A stretch of DNA of 64,000 nt from Chromatium weissei (GTDB lineage: Bacteria; Pseudomonadota; Gammaproteobacteria; Chromatiales; Chromatiaceae): positions 372,001 to 436,000 of the forward strand of contig NZ_NRRR01000001.1 of the NCBI RefSeq assembly GCF_016583765.1, written 5' to 3'. Below, piece after piece: positions 34,384 through 43,922 of the stretch; within the stretch, counting starts at the first letter, position 1, and the number at the start of each line of letters is the position of its first letter. Both the position numbers and the translations under genes were made by a program. The notes beneath the pieces were generated by a model. It saw nothing but the letters and a program-made list of their open reading frames with translations, was not told the DNA's origin and ran no database searches.

Positions 34384-35499
34384 AGAAGAATTAACAGGTG
34401 CCGTCGAATCACTAGACGGCACAGTGTTTTCACTTTCAAGGCGATGCACTGCTGGCAAAAAATCTGCGAATTCGATGCTATACATTTCCCAAATTGAAAT
34501 GAATAAAGACGCAATCACTGGGCCGATAAAAATTCCCGGCAAACCAAACATCACAATACCACCAAGGCTACTCAGAAAAATCAATAGCTCGTGCATTCGC
34601 GTATCCTTACCCACTAAAATTGGACGCAGAACATTATCGAGACTGCCGACAATGAGTCCACAAAATAATGCCAATCCAATTCCCACCGCAATTTTTCCCT
34701 GCATCAATAAAATAATCACCGCTGGAATCCAAACTAAGGCTGCACCGATATTAGGCACTACTGCCAATATCGCCATAATTGAACCCCAAAACACCGCATT
34801 TGAAATATCAGCAATCGCAAAAGCGATTCCCGCGAGTGCACCCTGTAATAAACCAATGAGTAAAGAACCCTTCAATGTGGCGCGAGTCACCGAAGTAAAT
34901 TTATTCAACATCACGCGTTCTTCGGCTGTTTTCAGTGGCAAATAATATAAAAACTTTTCAACAAGGCGTATTCCATCCATTTGTAAAAAATACATGCTAT
35001 AAAAAAAGACGAATGCCATAAAAATGAAATTAGCAGTGCCCAGCGTGACTGACGAAACCCATTCGACTAATAACCGGCTTAAAAAGGTGGCTAAAGCTCC
35101 GGCTTGTTGCGCAATTTGCGTTTGATTTAATTGAAATTGTTCATAAAATGGAATCTGTTGCAAATAGGTATCAAGCACCTCTGGATTGCTGACGATTTCT
35201 CGAAATCGCAGCGTAATCATTTGACTGACATCAAGTGCTTGACCAATTAGAATTCCAATCAGTAAAGTTAATGGAATGAGTACGACTACCGCAATTAATA
35301 ATATGGTTAACAGCGAAGCAATTCGCCGTCTACCCTTGAGTAATTTTTGAAATCTTAAAAACAGTGGACGTGCCAGTGCACTAAATAAGCCTGCTAAAAA
35401 TAGTGCCATTAAAAATTGTTGAATCATGGTAAAAAATAATGCTGATATTCCCAGCGCCATGAGCAACACAACTGATTTATTAATAGCATCTTGAGTCAT
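34291..35499 (-). CDS. AI-2E/PerM family membrane permease
   Basis: This is an inner-membrane protein of 402 residues with about eight membrane segments and the AI-2E transporter family pattern: an N-terminal pair of hydrophobic helices, a soluble central part (QALDVSQMITLRFREIVSNPE...), and the conserved LLIGLLQGALAGIAFAI, PNIGAALVWIPAVIILL and LPGIFIGPVIASLF segments. Substrates of this family are mostly unknown; PerM and YdgG-type names are used. The 3' end runs antisense over the last 93 bases of ppsR. Confidence 0.88.
   Translation of the reverse strand: MTQDAINKSVVLLMALGISALFFTMIQQFLMALFLAGLFSALARPLFLRFQKLLKGRRRIASLLTILLIAVVVLIPLTLLIGILIGQALDVSQMITLRFREIVSNPEVLDTYLQQIPFYEQFQLNQTQIAQQAGALATFLSRLLVEWVSSVTLGTANFIFMAFVFFYSMYFLQMDGIRLVEKFLYYLPLKTAEERVMLNKFTSVTRATLKGSLLIGLLQGALAGIAFAIADISNAVFWGSIMAILAVVPNIGAALVWIPAVIILLMQGKIAVGIGLALFCGLIVGSLDNVLRPILVGKDTRMHELLIFLSSLGGIVMFGLPGIFIGPVIASLFISIWEMYSIEFADFLPAVHRLESENTVPSSDSTAPVNSSSIWRLFRQWFNAVIQIVFQYLHNLRRNFFN
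34398..34422 (+). terminator. Possible ppsR terminator hairpin inside the opposing gene
   Basis: An eight-base perfect stem GTGCCGTC / GACGGCAC with a nine-base loop lies 15 bases after the ppsR stop and within the permease coding region. The following AGTGTTTTC is only weakly U-rich, so termination is uncertain. Confidence 0.4.
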
Positions 35500-35595
35500 A
35501 ATAAATGTGACCTGATTTATAAAAATCTAAGTTAAATGCCATTTTGTCTATTGATTGTGCTGAAAAACAGATATTCGATGTGTCGTCATTTTTGA

Positions 35596-35636
35596 CGCAT
35601 TAGCCGTTGTCAAAATGTGATTGACAACGTAATGCG
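35596..35636. repeat. Dispersed TGACAAC intergenic repeat, copy 4 (palindromic)
   Basis: CGCATTA-GC-CGTTGTCAA pairs with TTGACAACG-TAATGCG across a seven-base loop, giving a 16-base-pair interrupted hairpin between the permease start and the cobJ stop. The core is the same TGACAAC/GTTGTCA as the other intergenic copies. It may also act as a boundary for cob transcripts, although no U-run follows. Confidence 0.55.
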
Positions 35637-35659
35637 AATTGATTTTTCAATTGAAATAC

Positions 35660-36475
35660 TTACGCTTTTGACAATTCTGGATACCAGCGCGGCGTATACA
35701 CCCAATTTCCGCCAGTCAGACGCGGAAATAATCGCGTTTGCGATGAGCCAATAATTACCACCGTGCGCATATCAATCTGTTCAGGAACTATTTCGCCCAG
35801 CGTGGTCACGCGCACCACTTCCGCTGGTCGTCCGACATTCTGACCGAGCACCACCGGCGTGGTTGTTGTACGATAAAGACCTAATAAATCAAGTGCTTGG
35901 GCGAATTGTTGCGGGCGTGCCACTGAACGCGGGTTATACAACGCAATCACCAAATCGGCTTGCGCGGCGAGTTCTAAACGCCGCGCAATTTGCGTCCAGG
36001 GTTTGAGATTGTCCGACAGCGATAACACGCAAAAATCGTGACCCAGCGGTGCACCAACTCGCGCTGCTGCGACTTGCGCTGCCGAAATTCCCGGCAAAAT
36101 CACCAGCTCCACCGCGTGCCAATTGGCGTCATGCGACTGCTCCAACGCCTCCATCACCGCCGCTGCCATCGCAAAAATTCCCGGATCACCCGACGACACC
36201 ACCGCCACGCGCCGACCCTGCGCTGCCAATGCAAATGCCAGCCGCGCACGATCCATTTCACAGCGATTATCTGAATCGAGCACGCGCTGCTCGGCGCGAA
36301 ACGGCCCCGCCATTTCGACGTAAGTTGTGTAACCGACGATGTCTTGTGCCAGCGCCAGCTCCTCGCGCACGACCGGAGCGAGCAATTCTGCTGCGCCCGG
36401 ACCAATGCCCACGACGGCTAATCGTCCTGTGAACGCGGCATTCAATAACGAATGCGAAATGCTAGAACTTGTCAT
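35660..36475 (-). CDS. cobJ: Precorrin-3B C17-methyltransferase
   Basis: CobJ/CbiH methylates C17 and contracts the corrin ring. The 271-residue SAM-dependent tetrapyrrole methylase has [12 protein letters not shown] at the N-terminus, [12 protein letters not shown], the [16 protein letters not shown] loop, and [17 protein letters not shown] near the middle, all typical of CobJ. It overlaps cobI by 14 bases, in the order cobH-cobI-cobJ. The extra ferredoxin-like domain of some CbiH proteins is absent. Confidence 0.94.
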   Translation of the reverse strand: MTSSSISHSLLNAAFTGRLAVVGIGPGAAELLAPVVREELALAQDIVGYTTYVEMAGPFRAEQRVLDSDNRCEMDRARLAFALAAQGRRVAVVSSGDPGIFAMAAAVMEALEQSHDANWHAVELVILPGISAAQVAAARVGAPLGHDFCVLSLSDNLKPWTQIARRLELAAQADLVIALYNPRSVARPQQFAQALDLLGLYRTTTTPVVLGQNVGRPAEVVRVTTLGEIVPEQIDMRTVVIIGSSQTRLFPRLTGGNWVYTPRWYPELSKA

Positions 36476-37208
36476 TGGCTCCGCCCTGCCACCGTTCGCC
36501 CGGAATCAAAATCATTGAAAAATAAGGCACATTTTCGGAATCAATTTCAGTCAACGGCAGAATGCGCTGACCTTCCATCGTGGCGCGTTCGACATACCGC
36601 GCCCGCTCCGTCAATCCGAGCGCGACAATCACACGCCGCACCTTCTCGAAATTGCTGCCCAATTTCATAATCGCCGCTGCTTCCACCGTCGCTAGCCGTT
36701 CGCGCAACGTTTCTTCTGGCAGCGTTCCCGCCAACACCTGCAACCGTTGATCTCGATACACCAGCGGCGTGCGCAACACCGCCGCACTCGCTGTCACCGA
36801 ACACACACCGGGCACGACTTCCGTCGCAAACCGCTCCGCGAGGCGGTCGTATAAATACATGAATGAACCGTAAAAAAATGGATCGCCTTCGCACAGCACG
36901 GCGACATCGCGCCCCGCGTCAAGATGCGCCGCGACCGTCACCGCAGCCTCATCGTAAAACGCACACATTGCGCCCTCGTAATCGAATGGCGGTGGCGGTT
37001 TCTGACCGGTCACGGGATAACGCAACGGCAATTGCACCTGCGCGGAGTGCAGATAATTTTGTACTGTCGTCAGCGCGTTGCCGGTTTTGCCCTTGCCCGC
37101 GTAATACGCCACCACCGGCGCGGCGCGAAGATAACGCAGCGCCTTCACCGTGATGAGTTCTGGATCGCCGGGACCCACGCCCAAGCCGTATAAACATCCT
37201 GTTTCCAT
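36462..37208 (-). CDS. cobI: Precorrin-2 C20-methyltransferase
   Basis: CobI/CbiL adds the C20 methyl group. From ATG 37208 the protein has 248 residues, starting [25 protein letters not shown], with [22 protein letters not shown] and [13 protein letters not shown], the diagnostic loops of the family. A start nine codons upstream is possible but would run into cobH. Together with cobH and cobJ it forms one minus-strand operon; the remaining cobalamin genes other than cobL are outside the window. Confidence 0.94.
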   Translation of the reverse strand: METGCLYGLGVGPGDPELITVKALRYLRAAPVVAYYAGKGKTGNALTTVQNYLHSAQVQLPLRYPVTGQKPPPPFDYEGAMCAFYDEAAVTVAAHLDAGRDVAVLCEGDPFFYGSFMYLYDRLAERFATEVVPGVCSVTASAAVLRTPLVYRDQRLQVLAGTLPEETLRERLATVEAAAIMKLGSNFEKVRRVIVALGLTERARYVERATMEGQRILPLTEIDSENVPYFSMILIPGERWQGGANDKF

Positions 37209-37215
37209 AACGTTT

Positions 37216-37842
37216 TTAAGAATGTTCCCGTCCAAATGCGTTCACCGCAGCCACCGCCATCGCACTGCCACCGCGCCGCCCGCGCACCGTGATAAACGGA
37301 ACACCGCGACTGTCAGCAGCCAGCTCCGCTTTCGATTCCGCTGCGCCGACGAAACCGACCGGAAAACCGAGAATCAGCGCCGGTTTTGGCGCGCCAGCAT
37401 CGAGCATTTCCAGCAATCGAAACAGCGCGGTCGGTGCGTTACCAATCACCACAATTGCGCCAGCGAGATGCGGTCGCCACAGTTCCAGCGCCGCCGCAGT
37501 GCGCGTATTGCCGAGCTGTTTCGCCAATTCCGGCACGCTCGGTTCATTCAATGTGCACAGAATCGAATTATTTGCCGGCAACCGAGCGCGAGTGATGCCT
37601 TCCGCAACCATTTGACTGTCACACAGCAGCGCCGCACCCGCCGCCAACGCCTCGCGCCCCGCCGCGCCCGCATCGAACGAAAATTGTAAATCTTCAACAA
37701 TATCAGTCATTCCGCACGCGTGAACGATGCGCACCGCCACAGCTTCGAGATCAGCGGGCAAATGATCGAGCCGCGTTTCAGCGCGAATGATGGCGAACGA
37801 TTGACGATAGATGTCGTGAGCATCACGGTTGTATTCAAACAT
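37216..37842 (-). CDS. cobH: Precorrin-8X methylmutase
   Basis: CobH/CbiC moves the C11 methyl group to C12 to form hydrogenobyrinate or its cobalt form. The 208-residue product (from ATG 37842) has [17 protein letters not shown] with the catalytic His, [16 protein letters not shown], and [17 protein letters not shown] with [13 protein letters not shown], all family hallmarks. It heads the cobH-cobI-cobJ operon and is divergent from cobL. Confidence 0.95.
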   Translation of the reverse strand: MFEYNRDAHDIYRQSFAIIRAETRLDHLPADLEAVAVRIVHACGMTDIVEDLQFSFDAGAAGREALAAGAALLCDSQMVAEGITRARLPANNSILCTLNEPSVPELAKQLGNTRTAAALELWRPHLAGAIVVIGNAPTALFRLLEMLDAGAPKPALILGFPVGFVGAAESKAELAADSRGVPFITVRGRRGGSAMAVAAVNAFGREHS

Positions 37843-37900
37843 GTTTGATTTCAATCCTTTAGGCGTTACTCAGTTAAAATTGCAATCTATTGATTGCGTT

Positions 37901-37965
37901 TTCAGTTGGCAGTTGTCAGTTACCACCGCTTTTCTCTTCACTGACAACTTTTTCCAATTGCGTCA
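37901..37965. repeat. Dispersed TGACAAC intergenic repeat, copy 5
   Basis: TTTTCAGTTGGCAGTTGTCAG ... CTTTTCTCTTCACTGACAAC forms inverted arms GTTGTCAGT/ACTGACAAC in the divergent cobH-cobL gap. It is the longest copy and aligns with the one at 12721-12772. Confidence 0.55.
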
Positions 37966-38033
37966 TTCTTAAAAGTATACGTTAGAACATCGGCAAAAAT
38001 GACGCGCCAACATAAACCTTTGAATAAATTGAC

Positions 38034-39281
38034 ATGATGACGACAACAGCATTTTCGATGACACCTTGGCTCACCATCGTGGGCATGGGCGAAAACGGTT
38101 TTATGGCACTCGGTGCTGCGGCGCAAACGGCAATTGCCGATGCCGACATTCTATTCGGCGGCGAACGGCATTTGGCGCTGCTCGCTGCTGATTTTCCCGC
38201 ACCGTCCACACAACAGCGGATTGCGTGGTGCAGTCCGTTTCATCAAGCCGTCGCGCAATTGCTGACGTATCGCGGAACACCAGTGACGGTGCTGGCGAGC
38301 GGTGATCCGATGTGGTTTGGCCTCGGCAGCACGCTCGCTGCGCAGTTGCCGGTTGCCGAAATGCGCATTTTGCCCGCGCCCTCGGCGATGTCACTGGCGG
38401 CAGCACGACTGGGTTGGGCATTGCAAAACGTGCGCGTTATCGCAGCGCACGGGCGACCGCTCGACAACGTGGCGTTGCATCTCGCCGACGGTGCGCAATT
38501 GCTGGTGCTCGCTGCGAATGAACACACGCCCGCGCAACTTGCGGCGCTGCTGACGGCGCGAGGTTATGGCGCAAGTCGATTAACCGTGTTTGAGCGCATC
38601 GGCGGAGCTGCCGAGCGACGCGTGGACGGCATTGCCGCCAACTGGGCACATTCATCCGGTGCGGCGCTCAATCTCATCGCAGTGGAATGTGACGCAACCG
38701 CAAATGCGCCGCGTTTATCACGGTGCGGCGGTTTGCCGGATGATGCCTATCGCCACGACGGGCAACTGACCAAACGCGATATTCGCGCTTTGACGCTGGC
38801 GCGACTGGCTCCGCAGCGCGGGCAATTGCTGTGGGATGTCGGCGCGGGTTGCGGTTCGATCGGCATTGAATGGATGCGCGCTGAAGACGGCTGCCGAGCG
38901 ATTGCAATTGAAGCCAACGCCGCCCGACTGGCGCTGCTCGCTGAAAATTGCCGAACGCTCGGTGTGCCGGAATTGCAGATCATCGCCGGTCATGCGCCGA
39001 AGGCACTCGCCGAATTAGAAGCGCCAAATGCCATTTTTATCGGTGGCGGATTGACAGCGGCGGGCGTATTTGACTGTTGCTGGGCAGCGTTGAAACCAAA
39101 TGGCGTGTTGGTTGCCAACGCGGTGACGCTGCAAAGTGAAGCCGCGTTAATCGCCTTACGGACGCAATTCGGTGGCGAATTAACGCGATTTTCCGTCACA
39201 CAGGCTGCGCCGCTGGGACGTTTTGACGGTTGGCGACCAGCCATGCCAATTACGCTGTACTCGGTGCGAAAACATGCGTGA
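38034..39281 (+). CDS. cobL: Precorrin-6Y C5,15-methyltransferase (CbiE-CbiT fusion)
   Basis: This bifunctional protein (415 residues) methylates C5 and C15 and decarboxylates C12. The N-terminal CbiE-type tetrapyrrole methylase (about 12-215) has TIVGMGENGF, VLASGDPMWFGLG and LPAPSAMSLAAARLGW. The C-terminal CbiT-type Rossmann domain (about 240-400) has LLWDVGAGCGSIGIEWMR and AIFIGGGLTAAGVFD. The fused form is found in both aerobic and anaerobic pathways. It overlaps the downstream protease gene by eight bases. Confidence 0.95.
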   Translation: MMTTTAFSMTPWLTIVGMGENGFMALGAAAQTAIADADILFGGERHLALLAADFPAPSTQQRIAWCSPFHQAVAQLLTYRGTPVTVLASGDPMWFGLGSTLAAQLPVAEMRILPAPSAMSLAAARLGWALQNVRVIAAHGRPLDNVALHLADGAQLLVLAANEHTPAQLAALLTARGYGASRLTVFERIGGAAERRVDGIAANWAHSSGAALNLIAVECDATANAPRLSRCGGLPDDAYRHDGQLTKRDIRALTLARLAPQRGQLLWDVGAGCGSIGIEWMRAEDGCRAIAIEANAARLALLAENCRTLGVPELQIIAGHAPKALAELEAPNAIFIGGGLTAAGVFDCCWAALKPNGVLVANAVTLQSEAALIALRTQFGGELTRFSVTQAAPLGRFDGWRPAMPITLYSVRKHA

Positions 39282-40182
39282 ATTCAAAACTTTATATTGG
39301 AGATGGTTGCTGGCGCTGCTGTGGACATCACCGAGTTGGGCGCTGCTCGGCGGTCAAACCGATACGCCAGACGAATTTGGTGCGGTGGTGGCGCTCGTGC
39401 GTGATAACGCGCTGCATTGCTCCGCCACCAAAATCAGTCAACAGGCTTTTTTGACTGCTGCACACTGTGTCGCCAGCACCCGCACCGGCACACTTGACTC
39501 GGCATTTGTTGCCGGTCAATCGCTCGTCATCAGCGCCGCGCCAGCGCCGAAAACCCGCAACGATTTCATTAAGTTAACCATAAATCGCACGCAACTACAT
39601 TCCGATTACGCCGCCGCACTGCATCGTTTTTTTGTGTACAAAAGCCAGCGAATTGCTGCGTATCAGCAACGCTACAGCGGTGAAGATTTGGCGCGGCGCA
39701 TTCGCGTGTTAGAAGCAGATAACCATTTCACGGCGCGATTTCCCGATCTCGCCGTCGTCGTCGTCCGCGAATCAACGCCGCTGATTCCGATTGCGCCGGT
39801 GGATTGCACTCCGCTTTTAGCCGGAACCAAGGTGCAACTCGTCGGCTACGGTTACGACAGCATCAAACATTTCGCGCAACGCCGTAAAGCCGCACCTTTT
39901 GGACAACGGCATTGGGGCACAACCGAGGTCATTCGCATTGATTCGATTAACTTTTATACTTACGGCGGATTGTTGCGCGCTGGTGAACCGTCGTTGAGTC
40001 CCGGCGATTCCGGCGGGCCGGTGCTGCGACGTGGGCGCGTGGTCGGCGTGAACGGCACGGTTTACGGTCTCAGTCGACTGGATGCGGCGCGTTCCAACAT
40101 GGCGGTAAATCTCAATGGTTTGAACGCGCCTGCAGCGAATTCCTCCGGTCAGCAGTGCCGCGCTTTTTTTCGAGATTTTTGA
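39274..40182 (+). CDS. Secreted trypsin-like serine protease (S1 family)
   Basis: This 302-residue protease has a signal-like N-terminus (WRWLLALLWTSPSWA) and a chymotrypsin fold with the complete catalytic triad: His64 in FLTAAHCV, Asp158 in RFPDLAVVVV, and Ser246 in SPGDSGGPV. The segment LLGGQTDTPDEF resembles the IVGG start of mature trypsins, but without a clear activation site. Its start codon is inside the end of cobL, an unexpected pairing with no evident functional link. Confidence 0.88.
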   Translation: MREFKTLYWRWLLALLWTSPSWALLGGQTDTPDEFGAVVALVRDNALHCSATKISQQAFLTAAHCVASTRTGTLDSAFVAGQSLVISAAPAPKTRNDFIKLTINRTQLHSDYAAALHRFFVYKSQRIAAYQQRYSGEDLARRIRVLEADNHFTARFPDLAVVVVRESTPLIPIAPVDCTPLLAGTKVQLVGYGYDSIKHFAQRRKAAPFGQRHWGTTEVIRIDSINFYTYGGLLRAGEPSLSPGDSGGPVLRRGRVVGVNGTVYGLSRLDAARSNMAVNLNGLNAPAANSSGQQCRAFFRDF

Positions 40183-40184
40183 CC

Positions 40185-41225
40185 ATGACCAAGCCATTCA
40201 CGCTGATTTGTTCCGGCTTATTGGGCCCGTTGCCGCTGTTGCCGCAACCACGCCCCGCCGTTCCCGCACTTGATCGTTTAATCGGACGGGCAACACGCCG
40301 CGTCGCGCCCGCTTCATTCACGAATGACGACCCGCTGGCAGCGGTGCTCGCGCATTGCGGCGTATTCGATTCGACCGAGCGAGAAATGCCGACTGCCGCG
40401 CTGTCGGTGCTCGGTGAAGAAAGCGCGATTGATGCAACGGGCTACTGGTTTCATGCCGATCCCGTGCATTTGCGGGCAGATCGAGAGCGTTTGCTGTGTT
40501 TTGCGGGCGCGGCGATTGCGCCGAATCGCGCCGAAGCGGATGCGCTGGTGACGCTGTTCAATGCGCATTTTGCCAACGACGGATTGCAATTGATCGCGCC
40601 CACGCCGACGCGTTGGTATTTGCGCGTTGCCCAGCCGCTACAAGTGCAAATGCCGCCGTTGACGCAAATTCAGGGCAGAGCATTGGAAACGACGCTGGTG
40701 CGCGGAGCCGATGCGCGGCGCTGGCACAGTCTGTTGAATGAAGTGCAGATGCTGTTTTTTAACAGCGCGGTCAATCACGCCCGTGAGCGCCAGCGTCGTC
40801 CCGTCATCAGCGGCATTTGGACGTGGGGCGGCGGTGAACTGCCGGTTGTGCCGAGCGATGTTGCTATTCCGGCAATTTTCATTGGCGAACATTCGCTGCT
40901 GCGTGGGCTGGCGCGTCACTTTGAACGCGAGCATTTGACGCTGGCCCAGTGGCGCGAGCGTGTACCGATCGCTAACAGTTTGATGTATCGAGAGGAATTG
41001 GCGACGGCGTTATCGGCGCAGGATTTGACGGCGTGGACGACGGCGTTGCTGGCGCTGAATGCCGATCTTGCAGCGACGGTGGCGCAACTGCGCAGCGGAG
41101 CGTTGACGCAAATGGTGATTAACGCTTGTTATAACAATCAGTTACACGTTATTCGCGGTCGTGCGGTGCGGTGGAAATTCTGGCAGCGCCGCAAATTTTT
41201 TGAGGAAGTTTCACATGAAAGTTGA
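40185..41225 (+). CDS. Phosphoglycerate-mutase-like protein (RpfE-type, COG4255-like)
   Basis: The 346-residue product matches a family annotated as 2,3-bisphosphoglycerate-independent phosphoglycerate mutase-like or RpfE-type regulatory protein. Visible hallmarks are DPVHLRADRERLLCF, EVQMLFFNSAVNHARERQRRPVISGIWTWGGGELP and the early DRLIGRATRR. Metal-binding motifs of true iPGM enzymes are not evident, so activity is doubtful. ATG 40185 is two bases after the protease stop. Its last 11 bases overlap yggS. Confidence 0.75.
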   Translation: MTKPFTLICSGLLGPLPLLPQPRPAVPALDRLIGRATRRVAPASFTNDDPLAAVLAHCGVFDSTEREMPTAALSVLGEESAIDATGYWFHADPVHLRADRERLLCFAGAAIAPNRAEADALVTLFNAHFANDGLQLIAPTPTRWYLRVAQPLQVQMPPLTQIQGRALETTLVRGADARRWHSLLNEVQMLFFNSAVNHARERQRRPVISGIWTWGGGELPVVPSDVAIPAIFIGEHSLLRGLARHFEREHLTLAQWRERVPIANSLMYREELATALSAQDLTAWTTALLALNADLAATVAQLRSGALTQMVINACYNNQLHVIRGRAVRWKFWQRRKFFEEVSHES

Positions 41226-41904
41226 TGATTTTGCTGCAAATTTACAGCAGGTGCGGGCGCATGTTGCAGCAGCCTGCGTGCGAGCGCAGCGCCCGCCGGA
41301 ATCGGTGGCGCTGATTGCGGTGAGCAAACGGCAGTCGGTCGAGGCGATTCGTGCGGTGTGTGCGGGTGGGCAGCGCGTTTTTGGTGAAAGTTATGTGCAG
41401 GAGGCGCTCGATAAACAGGCGCAACTGCTTGATTTAGAAATTGAATGGCATTTTATCGGACGAGTTCAGGCGAATAAAACGCGGCAGATTGCGGCGCATT
41501 TTGCGTGGGTGCACGGATTGAGCGATGCCGCGCACGCCCAGCGTCTCAACGATCAACGTTCGCCGGAATTGCCGCCGTTGAATGTGTGTTTACAGGTGAA
41601 TGTGAGTGGCGAGGCGAGTAAGGCTGGCGTGGAACCGACGGAGTTGCCGCAGTTGCTAGCGGTGTGTGCGGAATTGCCGCGATTGCGGGTGCGTGGATTG
41701 ATGACGTTACCGGCAGCGGCGATGAATGAAATGGCGCAACGTCAACCCTTTGCGCTGCTGCGGAGATTGCGCGATCAACACGCGACGCCGGAACTGCCGT
41801 TGGATTGTTTATCGATGGGCATGTCGAATGATTTGGAAGCTGCGATTTTAGAAGGTGCGACGATGGTGCGCATCGGAACGGCGATTTTCGGAGCGCGGGG
41901 GTGA
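41215..41904 (+). CDS. yggS: PLP homeostasis protein YggS
   Basis: YggS/PLPBP binds pyridoxal phosphate without catalysis and helps keep vitamin B6 pools balanced. The 229-residue protein has the alanine-racemase-type barrel with PLP-lysine in LIAVSKRQ (Lys38), FGESYVQEALDK, EWHFIGRVQANKTRQ, and LSMGMSNDLEAAILEGATMVRIGTAIFG. The gene lies at the end of a plus-strand run and converges with glmU. Confidence 0.95.
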   Translation: MKVDDFAANLQQVRAHVAAACVRAQRPPESVALIAVSKRQSVEAIRAVCAGGQRVFGESYVQEALDKQAQLLDLEIEWHFIGRVQANKTRQIAAHFAWVHGLSDAAHAQRLNDQRSPELPPLNVCLQVNVSGEASKAGVEPTELPQLLAVCAELPRLRVRGLMTLPAAAMNEMAQRQPFALLRRLRDQHATPELPLDCLSMGMSNDLEAAILEGATMVRIGTAIFGARG

Positions 41905-41940
41905 TGCCATTGAAATTCATCAGCCGCGCATTTAAGCCAC

Positions 41941-43311
41941 TTATTTAACAGGTTTTTTCTGCGGGCGCGACCAACTCGGAATCGTCGTTTGGCGACTGCG
42001 ACTCAACGTGAGTTGTTGCGCGGGCGCGTCACGGCTGATGACTGAACCTGCGCCAATCGTTGCGCCAGCACCAATGCTGACCGGAGCGACCAGCGCCGAG
42101 TTGGAACCGATAAACGCCGCGTCGCCAATTTGCGTGAGCGATTTATTCACGCCGTCATAATTGCAAGTGATTGTTCCTGCACCGATATTAACGCCAGCGC
42201 CAATTTCTGCGTCGCCCAAATACGTCAGATGATTGGCTTTGCTGCCGCGTCCCAGCGTGGTTTTTTTGATTTCCACAAAGTTGCCGACGTGCGTGTCATC
42301 GGCGAGCTGCGCTGCCGGACGCAAGCGCGCAAAGGGCCCGATTCGCGCATTTGCGCCAACTTCCGCGCCGTCGATCACGCAATTGGCGAAAATCTCGGTG
42401 TTTTCGCCGATGCTGCAATTTTTCAGCACACAATTCGAGCCGACGCGCACGCCCGTCGCCAGCCGCACCTCGCCTTCAATGATGACGTTGATGTCTAAAC
42501 TCACATCGCTGGCGGCATGAAGAACGCCGCGCAGATCAAAACGCGCTGGATCGGCCAAGGTGACTCCGGCGCGCATCAATTCTTCTGCGGCATGATGTTG
42601 ATAAATACGTTCTAATTCAGCCAGTTGTACTCGATCATTGATGCCGGTAACTTCTGCCAAACAGCCGGGCTGAGTGCTCGCAATCGCCACGCCGTCTCGT
42701 GCGGCCAGCGCCACCACATCAGTCAAATAGTATTCACCTTGTGCGTTATCGTTTTTGATTTGCGCGAGCCAACTCGCCAGCCACGTTTGATCTGCAACCA
42801 GAAATCCGGTGTTCACTTCGGAAATTTCCTGCTCTGCTAACGTCGCGTCGCGCTGTTCGACAATGCGCAACACACGTCCGGCGGGATCACGAATGATGCG
42901 TCCGTAACCGCTGGGATTGCAGAGTTCTGCTGTCAATAATCCCAGCGCAGCGTTGGCGCTGATGGCGAGCAGTCGCCGCAAGGTTGCCGAGGAAATCAGT
43001 GGCACATCGCCATACAGCACCAGCACACGATCCACATTTGCCAACGCGGGCAATGCCTGCATCAGCGCATGACCCGTGCCCTGTTGTGTCTCCTGCTTCA
43101 CCCATACGCAGTTGTAATCTGCCAACGCGGCTTGAACCTGAGCGCCGCCGTGTCCGAATACGACCACTTGACAGTCGGCGGCGAGACTGTTCGCAGCGTC
43201 GAGAACATGCGCCAACAATGGTTTGCCCGCGAGCGGATGCAGCACTTTCGGTAATTTGGAGCACATGCGCTTGCCGAGTCCGGCAGCCAAAATCACCACG
43301 CCTAATGTCAT
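41941..43311 (-). CDS. glmU: UDP-GlcNAc pyrophosphorylase / glucosamine-1-P acetyltransferase
   Basis: GlmU makes UDP-GlcNAc for peptidoglycan and LPS in two steps. From ATG 43311 the protein has 456 residues (E. coli 456). The N-terminal uridylyltransferase domain has VILAAGLGKRMCSKLPKVLHPL and VLYGDVPLI; the C-terminal left-handed beta-helix (from about 250) has repeated hexapeptides and the acetyl-CoA site KKTTLGRGSKANHLTYLGDAEIG and GTITCNYDGVNK. In many relatives it sits just downstream of the atp operon, as here. Confidence 0.96.
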   Translation of the reverse strand: MTLGVVILAAGLGKRMCSKLPKVLHPLAGKPLLAHVLDAANSLAADCQVVVFGHGGAQVQAALADYNCVWVKQETQQGTGHALMQALPALANVDRVLVLYGDVPLISSATLRRLLAISANAALGLLTAELCNPSGYGRIIRDPAGRVLRIVEQRDATLAEQEISEVNTGFLVADQTWLASWLAQIKNDNAQGEYYLTDVVALAARDGVAIASTQPGCLAEVTGINDRVQLAELERIYQHHAAEELMRAGVTLADPARFDLRGVLHAASDVSLDINVIIEGEVRLATGVRVGSNCVLKNCSIGENTEIFANCVIDGAEVGANARIGPFARLRPAAQLADDTHVGNFVEIKKTTLGRGSKANHLTYLGDAEIGAGVNIGAGTITCNYDGVNKSLTQIGDAAFIGSNSALVAPVSIGAGATIGAGSVISRDAPAQQLTLSRSRQTTIPSWSRPQKKPVK

Positions 43312-43328
43312 CGAAACTGCCTCCAAAA

Positions 43329-43829
43329 TTAGTGCAGACTGCCGCCGGGTAAATCACAACCGTTTGATTCAGCAGTTAATTCAGCATGTGTTGGTTCACG
43401 CACTTCTTGAATGCGAATGTGCACCACCAGCGATTTGCCGGCGAGCGGATGATTGCCATCAACGGTCAATTTGCCGTCAGCGATCTCGGTCACATAAAAG
43501 GAGCGCACTTCACCGGCCTCGTTTTGCATCTGCACTTCAGCACCGATAAAACGAAATTCCGGCGGCACATTGTTCAGATCATCGGTAAAGGTCAACGTGG
43601 AATCGTGCGCACCAAAACCCTGCTCGGGAGTTAATTGCAATTCAATTGTATCGCCAGCGCGTTTGCCGTGAATTGCGGCATCCATTCCACCGATCAATTC
43701 AATTTGACCGCCGTGAATATAAGTCACTGGCAAATCAGTCTGTTCCAGAATTGCACCATTCGCATCGGTAATGCTGTAAGTCAATGCAACCAATTTACCG
43801 GCGCGAATTGTTTGATCGAGTGCAGTCAT
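43329..43829 (-). CDS. SlyD-like FKBP-type peptidyl-prolyl isomerase
   Basis: This 166-residue FKBP-type isomerase has KLVALTYSITDANGAILEQ at the start, the insert-in-flap arrangement (GMDAAIHGKRAGDTIELQLTPEQGFGAHDS) and the terminal VDGNHPLAGKSLVVHIRIQEV, matching the SlyD class. The histidine/cysteine-rich nickel-binding tail of E. coli SlyD is lacking (only CDLPGGSLH remains), so metallochaperone activity seems unlikely. It lies between the atp terminator and glmU. Confidence 0.9.
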   Translation of the reverse strand: MTALDQTIRAGKLVALTYSITDANGAILEQTDLPVTYIHGGQIELIGGMDAAIHGKRAGDTIELQLTPEQGFGAHDSTLTFTDDLNNVPPEFRFIGAEVQMQNEAGEVRSFYVTEIADGKLTVDGNHPLAGKSLVVHIRIQEVREPTHAELTAESNGCDLPGGSLH

Positions 43830-43841
43830 TCCATTCTCCGC

Positions 43842-43878
43842 AAAAAAAACGCTCCCGTCGAAATGACGAAGAGCGTTT
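43842..43878 (-). terminator. Rho-independent terminator of the atp operon
   Basis: On the minus strand AAACGCTC pairs with GAGCGTTT, with an inner CGTC/GACG stem and an eight-base T run after it. It falls between atpC and the slyD-like gene. Confidence 0.85.
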
Positions 43879-43922
43879 GATTAAAAGACGAACCACCATT
43901 ACTAACGAATAGAAAGAGTGAA

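Noticed and set aside
37843..38033. Possible cobalamin riboswitch in the cobH-cobL divergent gap
   Set aside because: No B12-box-like sequence or multi-branch fold was seen; the gap is occupied by the intergenic repeat and is short for two riboswitches.
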